A DNA stretch of 64,000 nucleotides from Rhizobium bangladeshense (GCF_017357245.1 NZ_CP071612.1:1925001-1989000), one strand, 5' to 3'. Positions 19,465 to 29,520 are shown, counted from the first letter of the stretch. Numbers and translations are program-made. Notes: generated from the sequence alone by a model not told the origin.

Positions 19465-19938
19465 CTATTCGATGACGACGAGGGCTTGGCCGTATTCGAC
19501 GGGATGTCCGTCATCGACGAGAATTTCGGTTACCTTCCCCGATTTCGGCGAGGGAATCTGGTTCATCGTCTTCATCGCTTCGATAATGATCAGTGTTTGG
19601 CCTTCCTTGACGGTTGCGCCAATTTCGATGAAGGGACGCGCGCCCGGAGCAGGCGCCATATAGGCGGTGCCGACCATCGGTGCACTGACGACATTGGCCG
19701 GGTTCCGACTGGGCGCTGCGGGCGCGGCAGCGGCGGCTGCCGGAGCGGCGGCTGCGGCCGGAGCTGCAAAGGCCGGTGCAGCGACCGGCGCCTGGACGTA
19801 ATGCGGTGTGCCGCCGCGCGAAACGCGGATGCGCAGATCGTCCTGCTCGACCTCGATCTCCGTCAGATCCGTCTCGTTAAGAATATTGGCGAGATCGCGG
19901 ATCAGTGCCTGATCGATACCCGATTTCTTTTCAGCCAT
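19465..19938 (-). CDS. accB: Acetyl-CoA carboxylase biotin carboxyl carrier protein
   Basis: 157 aa. N-terminal region ([25 protein letters not shown]), a mobile Ala/Pro-rich linker at about 55-85, then the biotinyl domain with the biotinylated lysine in EAMKTM. Start MAEKKSG at 19938. Upstream of accC in the usual order, downstream of aroQ. Confidence 0.95.
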   Translation of the reverse strand: MAEKKSGIDQALIRDLANILNETDLTEIEVEQDDLRIRVSRGGTPHYVQAPVAAPAFAAPAAAAAPAAAAAAPAAPSRNPANVVSAPMVGTAYMAPAPGARPFIEIGATVKEGQTLIIIEAMKTMNQIPSPKSGKVTEILVDDGHPVEYGQALVVIE

Positions 19939-19958
19939 GGTATTGCCCTGTCTTCTTC

Positions 19959-20396
19959 TTATGCCGTGATGTTCTTCAGCGCGTGGAGCGCCAGGATGTA
20001 GCTGTGAGGCCCGAAGCCGCAGATCACGCCCTTGCATGCCGGCGCGATCATCGACTTGTGGCGGAATTCTTCCCGTGCATGGACGTTGGATATGTGGAGC
20101 TCGATGACGGGGATGGAAATAGCGCGGATCGCGTCGTGCAGGGCGACTGACGTATGCGTATAGGCGCCTGCATTGATGGCAACGCCGACGGCCTTTTCGT
20201 CGGCCTCGTGGAACCAGTCGACCAGCGTGCCTTCGTGGTTGCTCTGACGGAAGTCGATATCAAAGCCGAGTTCGCGTCCTGCCGCCTTGCAGTCCGCCTC
20301 GATGTCCGTGAGCGTCTTGCCGCCATAAATGCCGGGCTCTCGTTTACCCAGCATGTTCAGGTTAGGCCCGTTCAGGACAAAAATCGTTTGCGTCAT
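19959..20396 (-). CDS. aroQ: Type II 3-dehydroquinate dehydratase
   Basis: 145 aa dodecameric enzyme of the shikimate pathway (3-dehydroquinate to 3-dehydroshikimate). Motifs: VLNGPNLNMLGKREPGIYGG (catalytic Arg and Tyr), QSNHEG, INAGAYTHTSVALHDAI and ELHISNVHAREEFRH. Start MTQTIFV at 20396. First of the aroQ-accB-accC-aat run. Confidence 0.95.
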   Translation of the reverse strand: MTQTIFVLNGPNLNMLGKREPGIYGGKTLTDIEADCKAAGRELGFDIDFRQSNHEGTLVDWFHEADEKAVGVAINAGAYTHTSVALHDAIRAISIPVIELHISNVHAREEFRHKSMIAPACKGVICGFGPHSYILALHALKNITA

Positions 20397-20558
20397 CGAA
20401 TGTTCCGTAAAATGCACGACGGCAACCTATAGACTCCACGAGGGCTGAATGAAAGCCCTTACGGGTTGGCCGGCAGGAATCGCGCCACATTTGTCCACAT
20501 GGCTGAAACGCTTCGAATTTGGCGATTTGATGAGTTGCCGGTCGGCCGCCCGTTTTGG

Positions 20559-21317
20559 TCAGCAGGCGGTCTTGCCGCAGCTGCGCATGTTCTTGACCTT
20601 GGCTTCGAGATCGTCGAGCCCGACGGCGCCAGGGACGAGTTCGTTGCCGATGACATAAGAGGGCGTGCCGCTGATGCCGAGGCTGGAGGCAAGCTGATAG
20701 GTCGCCTGAACGATTCCGTCGTTCGGACTCTTTGCCATCTCGGCGCGGATCTTATCCTCGCTAAAGCCGAGAGAACCTGCGACAGCGATCGCACTTTCTT
20801 CCGAGGCTCGGCCTTCGCTGCTGAGAAGGGCGACATGGAAGTCGGCATATTTCGCAGGCGCCAGCCTGCGGAAGGCGTCGGCCACTTTGTGGGCGGCAAC
20901 TGAATCCGGCCCGAGGATCGGGAATTCCTTAAGCACGAAGCGGACGTTCTTGTCCTTCTTCAGCAGCGCCTGCATGTCGGTAAGCGCGTGTCGGCAGTAG
21001 CTGCAGTTATAATCGAAGAATTCGACGACCGTGACATCGCCTTTGGGGTTGCCGAGCGTCACGTCATCCTTCGATTCGAAAATTCCGGCGCTGTTCTCTT
21101 CGATCGCCATATTCGCCTTCACCAGCCGCGCGGCTTCCTGCTTCTTCTGCAGCGCCTCCTGGACCTCAAGCATGATCTCGGGGTTATCGATCAGATATTG
21201 CTTGATGAATTCCCCAAACTCCTTCTTCTGCTGATCGTCGAGCGCTGCTGCTGGAAACGGGAGCGCAATCGATGCGGCAAGCGCCAGTGCGGTGAAGCTT
21301 TTCGGGAAGAAGGCCAT
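20559..21317 (-). CDS. DsbA-family periplasmic thiol oxidoreductase
   Basis: 252 aa. Sec signal peptide (FTALALAASIALPFPAAALD), a helical N-terminal region with QKKEFGEFIKQYL (the ScsC/BdbD-type arrangement), then a thioredoxin fold with the active site CSYC in FFDYNCSYCRH and the cis-Pro in SGTPSYVIG. It probably forms or isomerises disulfides in the periplasm. Followed by 162 bp with no gene before aroQ on the same strand, so co-transcription is not certain. Confidence 0.9.
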   Translation of the reverse strand: MAFFPKSFTALALAASIALPFPAAALDDQQKKEFGEFIKQYLIDNPEIMLEVQEALQKKQEAARLVKANMAIEENSAGIFESKDDVTLGNPKGDVTVVEFFDYNCSYCRHALTDMQALLKKDKNVRFVLKEFPILGPDSVAAHKVADAFRRLAPAKYADFHVALLSSEGRASEESAIAVAGSLGFSEDKIRAEMAKSPNDGIVQATYQLASSLGISGTPSYVIGNELVPGAVGLDDLEAKVKNMRSCGKTAC

Positions 21318-21521
21318 GATATCCTCGTCATCGGCGATGTGGTCTTGGTCGAGAAAACCTTCGCCGGGTTATGGATTTGAACGCGTCGCGTCAAGGTACG
21401 GTGCGTCGAGGTCTGTTCAAACAGGAATTTTCACCCCCGCACGACCCTCGCGGGATTGTGATGAGCCGATTAATGCGGCAATTGTCTGGCCATTATCGAA
21501 GAAGTCGAGCGAGAAGCGATC

Positions 21522-22679
21522 TTGTTTTCCATATCCAAACGCAGCGAAGTCGAGCCTTTTCATGCCATGGACGTTTTGGCGGAGGCGACGAAGCGGCGGG
21601 TAGCCGGCCAGCCCGTCATCTCCATGGCGGTCGGTCAACCCTCGCATCCCGCGCCTCAGGCTGCTCTCGAAGCGGCACGCGCCGCACTTGCCGAAGGCCG
21701 GATCGGTTATACCGATGCACTGGGGACGGCGCGGCTGAAATCGGCGCTCGCCTGGCACTACAAGGACCGTCACGGCTTGGACATCGATCCCGCGCGCATC
21801 GCGGTAACCACCGGTTCCTCGGCAGGCTTCAATCTTGCCTTTCTGTCGCTTTTCGATGCCGGTGATGCCGTGGCAATCGCAAGACCGGGTTATCCCGCCT
21901 ATCGCAATATTCTCGGCGCCTTGGGTCTGAACGTTCTCGAGGTGCCGGTGACGGCCGAGACGCACTTCACCCTGACGCCTGAGAGTCTAGAAGCGGCGCA
22001 GCAGCAAAGCGGCGTCAGGCTGAAAGGCGTGCTGCTCGCCAGCCCCGCCAATCCAACCGGCACTGTGACCGGCCGCGACGGGCTGAAGGCGCTTGCTGAT
22101 TATTGCGCCGCCCAGTCCATCGCCTTGATCTCCGATGAAATCTATCACGGGCTGACCTTCGCCGGCGAGGAGGCGAGCGCCCTTGAGCTGACGGACGAGG
22201 CGATCGTCATCAACTCCTTCTCCAAATATTACTGCATGACCGGCTGGCGAATCGGCTGGATGGTGCTGCCGGAGCGGCTGGTGCGGCCGATCGAGCGGGT
22301 GGCGCAGAGCCTCTATATCTCGCCGCCCGAACTCTCCCAGATCGCAGCGGTAGCCGCGCTTGGCGCAAGCGAAGAGCTCGATCATATCAAGACGAGCTAT
22401 GCCGCAAACCGCGAGCTGCTGCTCGACCGCCTGCCCAAGATGGGCCTTGCGCCCGCTTCGCCGATGGACGGCGCCTTCTACGCTTATGTCGATGTCTCGC
22501 GCTTCACCAATGACAGCATGGGTTTTGCCAAGCGCATGTTGGCCGAAATCAATGTCGCGGCGACGCCGGGCCTGGACTTCGATCCGCTGGAGGGACATCG
22601 AACCCTGCGCCTTTCCTACGCGGGCTCGCAAGGAGAGATAGCCGAGGCGGCGGAGCGGATAGCAGTCTGGCTGAAGTAG
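21522..22679 (+). CDS. PLP-dependent aminotransferase, class I/II
   Basis: 385 aa fold-type I aminotransferase. ISMAVGQPSHPAPQAALEAAR at the N-terminus, LLASPANPTGTV, the cofactor Asp/Tyr in ISDEIYHGLTF, the Schiff-base lysine in NSFSKYYCMTGWRIGW and the carboxylate Arg in TLRLSYAGS. Substrate not determined; it resembles general alpha-amino acid (aspartate/branched-chain type) enzymes. Confidence 0.9.
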   Translation: MFSISKRSEVEPFHAMDVLAEATKRRVAGQPVISMAVGQPSHPAPQAALEAARAALAEGRIGYTDALGTARLKSALAWHYKDRHGLDIDPARIAVTTGSSAGFNLAFLSLFDAGDAVAIARPGYPAYRNILGALGLNVLEVPVTAETHFTLTPESLEAAQQQSGVRLKGVLLASPANPTGTVTGRDGLKALADYCAAQSIALISDEIYHGLTFAGEEASALELTDEAIVINSFSKYYCMTGWRIGWMVLPERLVRPIERVAQSLYISPPELSQIAAVAALGASEELDHIKTSYAANRELLLDRLPKMGLAPASPMDGAFYAYVDVSRFTNDSMGFAKRMLAEINVAATPGLDFDPLEGHRTLRLSYAGSQGEIAEAAERIAVWLK

Positions 22680-22685
22680 GGCTGT

Positions 22686-22709
22686 GTGGGCAAGCGGCTA
22701 CTTGCCCAC
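22686..22709. terminator. Hairpin between convergent genes
   Basis: GTGGGCAAG/CTTGCCCAC, a perfect 9-bp stem with a 6-nt loop, between the stops of the aminotransferase (22679) and the DUF2778 gene (22720). It lacks a clear U-tract on either side, so termination is plausible but not certain. Confidence 0.5.
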
Positions 22710-22719
22710 TGCTGCTTAA

Positions 22720-24054
22720 TCAGCTTCCCGAAGAAAACAGTGAAGCGAGTGTCGAAGCCGGCTTGTTGTTCAGCCGCGGAACCACCACCAGCTGCTTGAT
22801 CTCACCGCGTTTGAAGGCGGCCAGGAAGCGCTTATAATCCTTAAAGGACACGCAGCCGTTGGAATCCCCGTACTTGCCAAGCATATAGGTGTGGGCGAGT
22901 AGGCCGACGCGGTCAAAGATGGCGTCCGAGCCTTCGACCGGCGTCAGGCGGATCGCCTCGACACCGTGAAAGAGGCTCTCGCGCATGGTAAGGACATAGG
23001 TGTGCGGCGGCGTCGGCCCGCGCATCTTCTTGTCGGCGTAGCGCGGCTTGTCGCGCATCTTGCCGAGACCGGAATGGGCCTCCAACCGTTCGCCATTCGG
23101 CAGATAGACGGTGCTGTTTTCGATATCATAGATTGCGACACCTGCCCGCAGCTTCGGCGAAAAGACCGGCTTGTCGTAGCGCGGCACGGCATCGTCCTCG
23201 TCGTCTTCGATCGGCGAGTTCGGCTGGGCATAGGCCAGAACAGACCCGGCAGAGCGCTGTGCACCCTTGGCGACCGCTGCCGGTTTGCCAATGAGCCCGT
23301 CCGGACGCGCCATCGGCAACGGCACGGAACCTGCGTCGGGTGACAGGACGAGATCGAAGGGTTGATCCTCTGCCGCTGCGACCATCACCGGTGCTGAATC
23401 TGTTGCAGGAACTGAGGCGGTCCTGACAGAATCGATCGGCTCGATCGGGGCGGGGGCGATCTGCCGGGGGCCTGCCTCGGCCAGCGCTACCATCGCCTGG
23501 AGTTGGGCCGCGGCGACGGATTCCTTTGATGGGACGATGATTCGGTTGGTGTTATCTTCTTCAGTCTCTGCCGAGGCGAGCTCGACAGGCGGCGGCGCGA
23601 TCGCATCGTCCTTGCGGAACTTGGCGCTGTCGGAAATCGCGGCAAGGAGGGGTTGCTCGGCAGCCTTGGTGAGCCGATTGTTCTTCGTAAGAGCCGCCAA
23701 TGCCGTTGCTGCGGCGGCAGTCTTTTCAGCATGCGACTGGATGAGGCTTGCTGTCAGCGGCATCTTTGGCTTCGCGTTGAAGGCGGCCAGCCGGTCACCT
23801 TTGCCGACGTGGATCAACCGCTCGAGGCGAGTTGACGGCGCCACCTTCGGGGCGGCCCCGATCTGTGCCAGGCTGTCTGGTGGAGAAAAGTGCCCGGCCA
23901 CCGAATGCATCGTTGCCAAGGTCGCGATCAGCCATGTTGAGGTTAAAAGTCCGGCGCTGACGACACCGTAAAGAAAGCCGCGAGATTTGCGCGAACGCAA
24001 AACAGATCCGCCAAGAGGGGCGACGTTATCCAACGTCCCAACCGCAAACGCCAT
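22720..24054 (-). CDS. DUF2778 (L,D-transpeptidase-like) membrane-anchored protein
   Basis: 444 aa. One N-terminal transmembrane segment (GFLYGVVSAGLLTSTWLIATL, about residues 28-48), a long Ala/Pro-rich periplasmic region, then a C-terminal domain with IYDIENSTVYLPNGERLEAHSG, PTPPHTYVLT, a catalytic-type His in AHTYMLG, and GDSNGCVSFKDYKRF. That His-Ser-x-GC pattern is the DUF2778/Tlde1-type fold related to L,D-transpeptidases. It probably acts on peptidoglycan in the periplasm. Start at MAFAVG (24054); an upstream in-frame ATG at 24240 is not favoured. Confidence 0.85.
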   Translation of the reverse strand: MAFAVGTLDNVAPLGGSVLRSRKSRGFLYGVVSAGLLTSTWLIATLATMHSVAGHFSPPDSLAQIGAAPKVAPSTRLERLIHVGKGDRLAAFNAKPKMPLTASLIQSHAEKTAAAATALAALTKNNRLTKAAEQPLLAAISDSAKFRKDDAIAPPPVELASAETEEDNTNRIIVPSKESVAAAQLQAMVALAEAGPRQIAPAPIEPIDSVRTASVPATDSAPVMVAAAEDQPFDLVLSPDAGSVPLPMARPDGLIGKPAAVAKGAQRSAGSVLAYAQPNSPIEDDEDDAVPRYDKPVFSPKLRAGVAIYDIENSTVYLPNGERLEAHSGLGKMRDKPRYADKKMRGPTPPHTYVLTMRESLFHGVEAIRLTPVEGSDAIFDRVGLLAHTYMLGKYGDSNGCVSFKDYKRFLAAFKRGEIKQLVVVPRLNNKPASTLASLFSSGS

Positions 24055-24261
24055 ACTACACTCGTCTTTCAAACTCGCTACGCAGGCCGGCGGCACTGAC
24101 TGACTAAACTTCGCCGGGGCCGGTAGGGCCGCAAAAGGGCCGAATTTAGGCCGCCTGCGACTTCCGACTGTTTCGCAAGGATGACGAATTATGGTTTCTA
24201 ATTTGTTTACGTGATATCGCTGTTTCTTACGACGTCGCAAAAACAGAAGCGCGCCGGCTTC

Positions 24262-26154
24262 TCAGGTGCGTTCCATCACATAACTTCCCGGCGCCTCCTC
24301 GATTGCGTTCAGCGCATCGCCGCCGGGTTTGCGCGCGCCAACGCGCCGTCCGTCATGCGTCTCGATCCAGGCCTGCCAATGCGGCCACCAAGATCCCGGC
24401 GTCTCGGCGGCCCGCGCGAGCCAGGTCTCATAGTCGCCCTTGGCCGGGCCGCCCGTCCAGAATTGGTATTTCTTCTTGTCGGGCGGGTTGACGACGCCGG
24501 CGATATGTCCCGAGCCGGTGACGACGAATTCCACCTTGCCGCCGAAAAACTGGCTGCCGAGGAAGACCGATTTGGCGGGCGCGATGTGGTCTTCGCGGGT
24601 GGCGAGATTATAGATCGGGATCTTCACGTCCTTCAGCGATACGCGCTTGCCATCGAGAATCATCTCGTTCTGCGTCAGAGCATTTCGGAGATAGCAGTTT
24701 CGCAGGTAGAAGGCGTGGTTTGCCGCCGCCATGCGCGTCGAATCGGCGTTCCAGAACAGGAGATCGAAGGGCAGGGGCTCTTGGCCCTTGAGGTAGCTGT
24801 TGACAAAATAAGGCCAGATCAGCTCGGAAGCGCGCAACATGTTGAAGGCCATCGACATCTTCGTGCCGTCGAGATAGCCGGCGGCCCGCATATGCTCTTC
24901 GAGGGCTGCAAGCTGCTCCTCGTCGACGAAGACCTTGAGATCGCCGGCATGGGTGAAGTCGACCTGCGTGGTGAAGAGCGTGGCGGTCTTGATGCCTTTG
25001 TTTTTCTCCTTGGCATGCAGCGCCAGCGTTGCCGCCAGTAGCGTGCCGCCGACGCAGTAGCCGACGGCGTTGACTTCCTTTTCGCCGGTCGCCTTCTCTA
25101 TCGTCTCGAGCGCGAAATCGATGCCTTCGCGGGCATAGGCTCCCCAGTCCTTCTCCGCGTGACGCGCGTCCGGGTTGACCCAGGAGATGACGAAGACGGT
25201 CTGGCCCTGATCCACGCACCATTTGATGAAGGATTTCTGCGGGTTGAGGTCAAGAATATAGAACTTGTTGATCCAGGGCGGGCAGATCAGCAGCGGCCGC
25301 TTCAGAACCGTATCGGTCGAGGCTTCGTACTGAATGATCTGGCAGATATCGTTCTGGGCGATGACCTTGCCCGGCGTCAGAGCCATGTCGCGGCCGACGG
25401 CGAATTTGGTCATGTCGGTCTGCCGAAGGCGAAGCTCGCCATTCCCGGCAGCGATGTCCTCGGCGAGCATCTTCATGCCGCGCACCAGGTTCTCGCCTTT
25501 GCTTGCAATCGTCTCACGGTAAAGCTGCGGGTTGGTAGCGATGAAGTTGCTGGGCGAGAGTGCTGCCGTGATCTGCTTCACATAGAAGCCTGCCTTGTGC
25601 TTGGTGTGCTCGTCGAGACCGTCGGTCTCCGACACCAGCTTGTCCACCCAGTCGGTCGTGACGAAATAGACCTGGCGGAGAAAGTCGAAGAAAGGATTTT
25701 TCTGCCAATCTTCGTCGGCGAAGCGCTTGTCCTTGCGAGTGTCTGGTTCGGGCGGCAGCGGCTCACCCTGCATGCGCTGCATCGAGCGCATCCAGATGCC
25801 GAAAAACGAGGACATCAGCTCTGTCTGCGCCTCGAAGGTGCGACGGGGATCGGAAATCCAGTATTCGGTGACCTTGGAAAGCGTCTTGACCATATCGGTC
25901 ATCGGATCGATCACGGTGTCGGTGATCTCGCCGCGTTCGCGCGGCGCAAGCCAGGCCGAGGCGGCTTGCCCGAGATTTTCGAGCGCCCGGGCGAAATTCA
26001 TCGCCATCGTCTCGGGATCCTTCAACAGATAGGGATCGAGATCGGCCGCGTCGAAACCGGTCTTGTCGCCATTCTTATGGCCGCCACTCTCCTGCTTGCT
26101 GTCGGTCACCATTTCCTCCGGCGGCAGCACCCATTTTATCCATTCGTTGTACAT
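24262..26154 (-). CDS. phaC: Class I poly-beta-hydroxybutyrate synthase
   Basis: 630 aa. It polymerises (R)-3-hydroxybutyryl-CoA into PHB granules, the main carbon store of rhizobia. Lipase-box-like GYCVGG with the catalytic Cys, FVISWVNPD, the catalytic Asp in LATREDHIAPAKS and the catalytic His in VVTGSGHIAGVVNPP. The length and sequence agree with R. etli PhaC as I remember it, including the MYN start. An in-frame ATG at 26112 with GGAGGAA before it is an alternative. Divergent from the lipoprotein gene. Confidence 0.93.
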   Translation of the reverse strand: MYNEWIKWVLPPEEMVTDSKQESGGHKNGDKTGFDAADLDPYLLKDPETMAMNFARALENLGQAASAWLAPRERGEITDTVIDPMTDMVKTLSKVTEYWISDPRRTFEAQTELMSSFFGIWMRSMQRMQGEPLPPEPDTRKDKRFADEDWQKNPFFDFLRQVYFVTTDWVDKLVSETDGLDEHTKHKAGFYVKQITAALSPSNFIATNPQLYRETIASKGENLVRGMKMLAEDIAAGNGELRLRQTDMTKFAVGRDMALTPGKVIAQNDICQIIQYEASTDTVLKRPLLICPPWINKFYILDLNPQKSFIKWCVDQGQTVFVISWVNPDARHAEKDWGAYAREGIDFALETIEKATGEKEVNAVGYCVGGTLLAATLALHAKEKNKGIKTATLFTTQVDFTHAGDLKVFVDEEQLAALEEHMRAAGYLDGTKMSMAFNMLRASELIWPYFVNSYLKGQEPLPFDLLFWNADSTRMAAANHAFYLRNCYLRNALTQNEMILDGKRVSLKDVKIPIYNLATREDHIAPAKSVFLGSQFFGGKVEFVVTGSGHIAGVVNPPDKKKYQFWTGGPAKGDYETWLARAAETPGSWWPHWQAWIETHDGRRVGARKPGGDALNAIEEAPGSYVMERT

Positions 26155-26257
26155 CGTGATCGAACGAGAAAACAAGTTCCAGCCGCATCGGCTCGTGCTA
26201 TTGCTTTGTGGCTACGACAAATTTAACAGTCGAAGCAGTCAGAACTGGATTTGAGGC

Positions 26258-26671
26258 ATGACGAAGAACGGCATTCGGCGCATCGCAACCTTCAACCGCA
26301 CCGCATTGATCTGCGCCGCGGCGGCGATGACGCTTGCCGGATGCAATCTGACGGCGGAGGAAAAGGCCGCGGCCGCCGCTAGGCGAGCGGCGCCGACCGC
26401 CGTCGTCATGCCGGCCACGAAGGGTGAGCCGGTGGAAGGCGGTCTGACGAAATCGCCGGACGGCTACCCGAATTTCGGCGCGCCGCTGACGGCCGCCAAT
26501 GTCCAGATGAGCGATGAGCAGGCGGCCGAACTGCAGCATCAGTTGACCGCGCTCGCCGCCCGGCGCAAGGCCGGCACGATCTCGGAAGCCGAATATCAGG
26601 CCAAGGTCGCCGAAATGCGCCGCCTTGCCGCCGAACACGGTGCGCAGACGCTATCCGAAATCTCCAAATAA
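26258..26671 (+). CDS. Small lipoprotein, function unknown
   Basis: 137 aa. Type II signal: RTALICAAAAMTLAGC with the lipidated Cys at about residue 29. Then an Ala-rich linker, a conserved-looking GLTKSPDGYPNFGAPLTAAN segment and a helical charged C-terminus (ELQHQLTALAARRKAG). Probably anchored in the outer membrane or the outer face of the inner membrane. Divergent from phaC. Confidence 0.8.
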   Translation: MTKNGIRRIATFNRTALICAAAAMTLAGCNLTAEEKAAAAARRAAPTAVVMPATKGEPVEGGLTKSPDGYPNFGAPLTAANVQMSDEQAAELQHQLTALAARRKAGTISEAEYQAKVAEMRRLAAEHGAQTLSEISK

Positions 26672-26674
26672 ACC

Positions 26675-26692
26675 TTGCCTTTCAGGCAATTT
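26675..26692 (+). terminator. Weak terminator-like hairpin
   Basis: TTGCCT-TTC-AGGCAA followed by TTT, directly after the lipoprotein stop. The rest of the 209-bp gap to the aminotransferase at 26893 shows no gene. Confidence 0.4.
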
Positions 26693-26892
26693 GGACGCAA
26701 AGCCTTCCGGATGGATCGGAAGATGCGAATTTCCCGATAATGCGTTGTTGCGCGGCCTTTCCGTCAAAGATTCGCCGCGTGGCTTGGGTCTGATGAATAC
26801 GGCGCTGCGATTGTGAGGTTCGTGTCGCAGCCGCCGGGAGACGGAACGAACTTCGACCGCGGCCCAAAAGTCGCCTTTCCATGGGGAATGAA

Positions 26893-28110
26893 ATGGAAGA
26901 GTTTCACAAAGTCCGGCGTTTGCCGCCTTATGTTTTCGAACAGGTCAACCGTTTGAAAGCAAGCGCGCGAGCGGGCGGCGCCGATATCATCGATCTCGGC
27001 ATGGGAAACCCTGACCTTCCCACTCCCCAGGCGATCGTCGACAAACTGTGCGAGGTCGTGCAGGATCCGCGCACGCACCGTTATTCCTCCTCCAAGGGTA
27101 TACCGGGCCTGCGCCGCGCCCAGGCCGCCTATTATGCCCGCCGCTTCGGCGTGAAGCTCAACCCGGATACGCAGGTGGTCGCCACCCTCGGCTCAAAGGA
27201 AGGCTTCGCCAATATGGCGCAGGCAATCACCGCGCCCGGCGACGTGATCCTTTGCCCGAACCCCACCTATCCGATCCACGCCTTCGGCTTTCTGATGGCC
27301 GGCGGCGTGATCCGCTCGATGTCGGTGGAGCCGGACGAGACCTTTTTCCCGCCGCTTGAGCGCGCGGTCCGGCATTCGATTCCGAAGCCCTTGGCGCTGA
27401 TCCTCAACTATCCCTCGAACCCGACTGCCTTTGTCGCGACGCTCGATTTCTACAAGGACGTCGTCGCCTTCGCCAAGAAGCACGACATCATCGTGCTCTC
27501 GGACCTTGCCTATTCGGAGATCTATTTCGACGGCGCTCCGCCGCCATCGGTCCTCGAAGTGCCGGGCGCGATCGACGTGACGGTCGAGTTCACCTCGATG
27601 TCGAAGACCTTTTCCATGCCGGGCTGGCGCATGGGCTTTGCCGTCGGCAACGAGCGGCTGATCGCTGCGCTCACCCGCGTGAAGTCCTACCTCGACTATG
27701 GCGCCTTCACGCCCATCCAGGTGGCGGCGACACATGCGCTGAACGGCGATGGTTCCGACATCGCCGAAGTGCGCAACGTCTATAAACGTCGCCGCGACGT
27801 CATGGTCGAAAGCTTCGGCAAGGCCGGCTTCGAAGTGCCGCCGCCGGCTGCCACCATGTTCGCCTGGGCGAAGATCCCGGAAAAGTTCCGTCATCTCGGT
27901 TCGCTGGAATTCTCCAAGCTGCTGGTCGAGAAGGCCGACGTCGCGGTTGCCCCGGGCATCGGCTTCGGCGAGATGGGCGACGACTATGTCCGTTTGGCGC
28001 TTGTCGAAAACGAACACCGCATCCGTCAGGCTGCGCGCAACATCAAGAAGTTCATGTCGACGGCAGATGAGACGATGCATAACGTCATCTCGCTGAACGC
28101 TCACCGTTAA
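26893..28110 (+). CDS. alaC: AlaC-type aminotransferase (often annotated LL-diaminopimelate aminotransferase)
   Basis: 405 aa PLP enzyme. IIDLGMGNPDLPTP, NYPSNPTAFVA, the cofactor Asp in VLSDLAYSEIYFDG, the lysine in FTSMSKTFSMPGWRMGFAV and the substrate Arg in YVRLALVENEHRIRQA. AlaC-type enzymes make alanine from pyruvate and glutamate. The start at 26893 is preceded by GGGGA; an in-frame ATG 12 bp earlier has no ribosome site. 64 bp upstream of hom. Confidence 0.88.
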   Translation: MEEFHKVRRLPPYVFEQVNRLKASARAGGADIIDLGMGNPDLPTPQAIVDKLCEVVQDPRTHRYSSSKGIPGLRRAQAAYYARRFGVKLNPDTQVVATLGSKEGFANMAQAITAPGDVILCPNPTYPIHAFGFLMAGGVIRSMSVEPDETFFPPLERAVRHSIPKPLALILNYPSNPTAFVATLDFYKDVVAFAKKHDIIVLSDLAYSEIYFDGAPPPSVLEVPGAIDVTVEFTSMSKTFSMPGWRMGFAVGNERLIAALTRVKSYLDYGAFTPIQVAATHALNGDGSDIAEVRNVYKRRRDVMVESFGKAGFEVPPPAATMFAWAKIPEKFRHLGSLEFSKLLVEKADVAVAPGIGFGEMGDDYVRLALVENEHRIRQAARNIKKFMSTADETMHNVISLNAHR

Positions 28111-28174
28111 TTCCAACCGCGAAGACAGCCGCGGAACTGCGGCTGTCTCTCACCAGACATTTCAGGATCGATCC

Positions 28175-29500
28175 ATGGCAGATGCCCTCAAAATCGGCAT
28201 TGCGGGCTTGGGCACCGTTGGCGCCTCGCTTGTTCGCATCATTCAGCAGAAGAGCAACGAGCTTGCCGTCACCTGCGGGCGTCCGATCACTATCACGGCG
28301 GTCTCTGCGCGCGACAAAACACGGGATCGCGGCATCGATCTTTCCGGCGTCACCTGGTTCGACCGGCCCGAGGACCTCGCCGAAAAGGGTGACATCGATG
28401 TCTTCGTCGAGTTGATGGGCGGCGCCGAAGGGGCTGCCAACATTTCCGTGCGCGCCGCACTCCAGCGCGGTCTCCATGTGGTGACAGCCAACAAGGCGCT
28501 GCTTGCCTATCATGGGGTCGAGCTTGCGACGATTGCGGAAGAAAAGGGATCGCTGTTAAATTTCGAGGCGGCGGTCGCCGGTGGCATCCCGGTCATCAAG
28601 GCGTTGCGTGAATCGCTGACGGGTAACGCCGTCTCACGCATCTATGGCATTATGAACGGCACCTGCAATTACATCCTCACCAAGATGGAAAAGGAGGGGC
28701 TGTCCTTCGCCGAATGCCTCAAGGAAGCCCAGAGGCTGGGTTATGCCGAGGCCGATCCGGCCTTCGACATCGAGGGCAATGATACCGCCCACAAGCTCGC
28801 AATTCTGACAACGCTTGCCTTCGGCAATCGCATCGCGGCTGACGACATTTATCTCGAAGGCATCACCAATATCTCGATCGAGGACATCCACGCCGCCGCC
28901 GAACTCGGCTACCGCATCAAGCTGCTCGGCGTTGCCCAGCGCACCGAGACCGGAATTGAGCAGCGCGTGCACCCGACCATGGTCCCGGTCGATTCCGTCA
29001 TCGCCCAAGTCGACGGCGTCACCAATGCGGTGGCAATCGAATCCGACGTGCTCGGCGAACTGCTGATGGTCGGCCCGGGCGCTGGCGGCAATGCGACGGC
29101 CTCGTCCGTGCTTGGCGATATCGCCGATATCGCGAAGAGCCAGCCGGGGGCCCAGCGCGTGCCGGTGCTCGGTCATCCCGCAAAGGCGCTGGAGCCCTAC
29201 CGCAAGGCGCAGATGCAGAGCCACGAGGGAGGATATTTCATCCGCCTGACCGTGCTCGATCGCACTGGCGTCTTTGCAAGCGTTGCCACACGCATGGCGG
29301 AAAACCACATCTCGCTGGAATCGATCGTCCAGCGCTCCAAGCAGCACCTGGCGCCATCGCATCACCAGACGATTATTCTCGTTACCCATGCGACGATGGA
29401 GGAGTCGGTGCGCAAGGCGGTCGCCTCAATAAAATCCGAAGGCTATCTTTTCGGCGAGCCGCAGGTAATTCGTATCGAACGGCCAAAAGAAGAAGCCTGA
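28175..29500 (+). CDS. hom: Homoserine dehydrogenase
   Basis: 441 aa. It reduces aspartate semialdehyde to homoserine (Thr/Met pathway). NAD(P) loop GLGTVGASLVRI, VVTANKALLA, the catalytic region YIMNGTCNYILTKME-like with NGTCNYIL and DPAFDIEGNDTAHKLAIL, and a C-terminal ACT domain (FIRLTVLDRTGVFASVATRM) for threonine feedback. Followed by a strong terminator. Confidence 0.95.
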   Translation: MADALKIGIAGLGTVGASLVRIIQQKSNELAVTCGRPITITAVSARDKTRDRGIDLSGVTWFDRPEDLAEKGDIDVFVELMGGAEGAANISVRAALQRGLHVVTANKALLAYHGVELATIAEEKGSLLNFEAAVAGGIPVIKALRESLTGNAVSRIYGIMNGTCNYILTKMEKEGLSFAECLKEAQRLGYAEADPAFDIEGNDTAHKLAILTTLAFGNRIAADDIYLEGITNISIEDIHAAAELGYRIKLLGVAQRTETGIEQRVHPTMVPVDSVIAQVDGVTNAVAIESDVLGELLMVGPGAGGNATASSVLGDIADIAKSQPGAQRVPVLGHPAKALEPYRKAQMQSHEGGYFIRLTVLDRTGVFASVATRMAENHISLESIVQRSKQHLAPSHHQTIILVTHATMEESVRKAVASIKSEGYLFGEPQVIRIERPKEEA

Positions 29501-29520
29501 GCATTTCAAGCCCGGAAGCA

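Noticed and set aside
25159-26226. A 355-codon plus-strand frame opposite phaC
   Set aside because: PhaC on the minus strand is complete with its catalytic triad; the plus frame has no recognisable domain or ribosome site.
27193-28116. A 307-codon minus-strand frame opposite alaC
   Set aside because: Shadow of the aminotransferase; Arg/His-rich with no motif.
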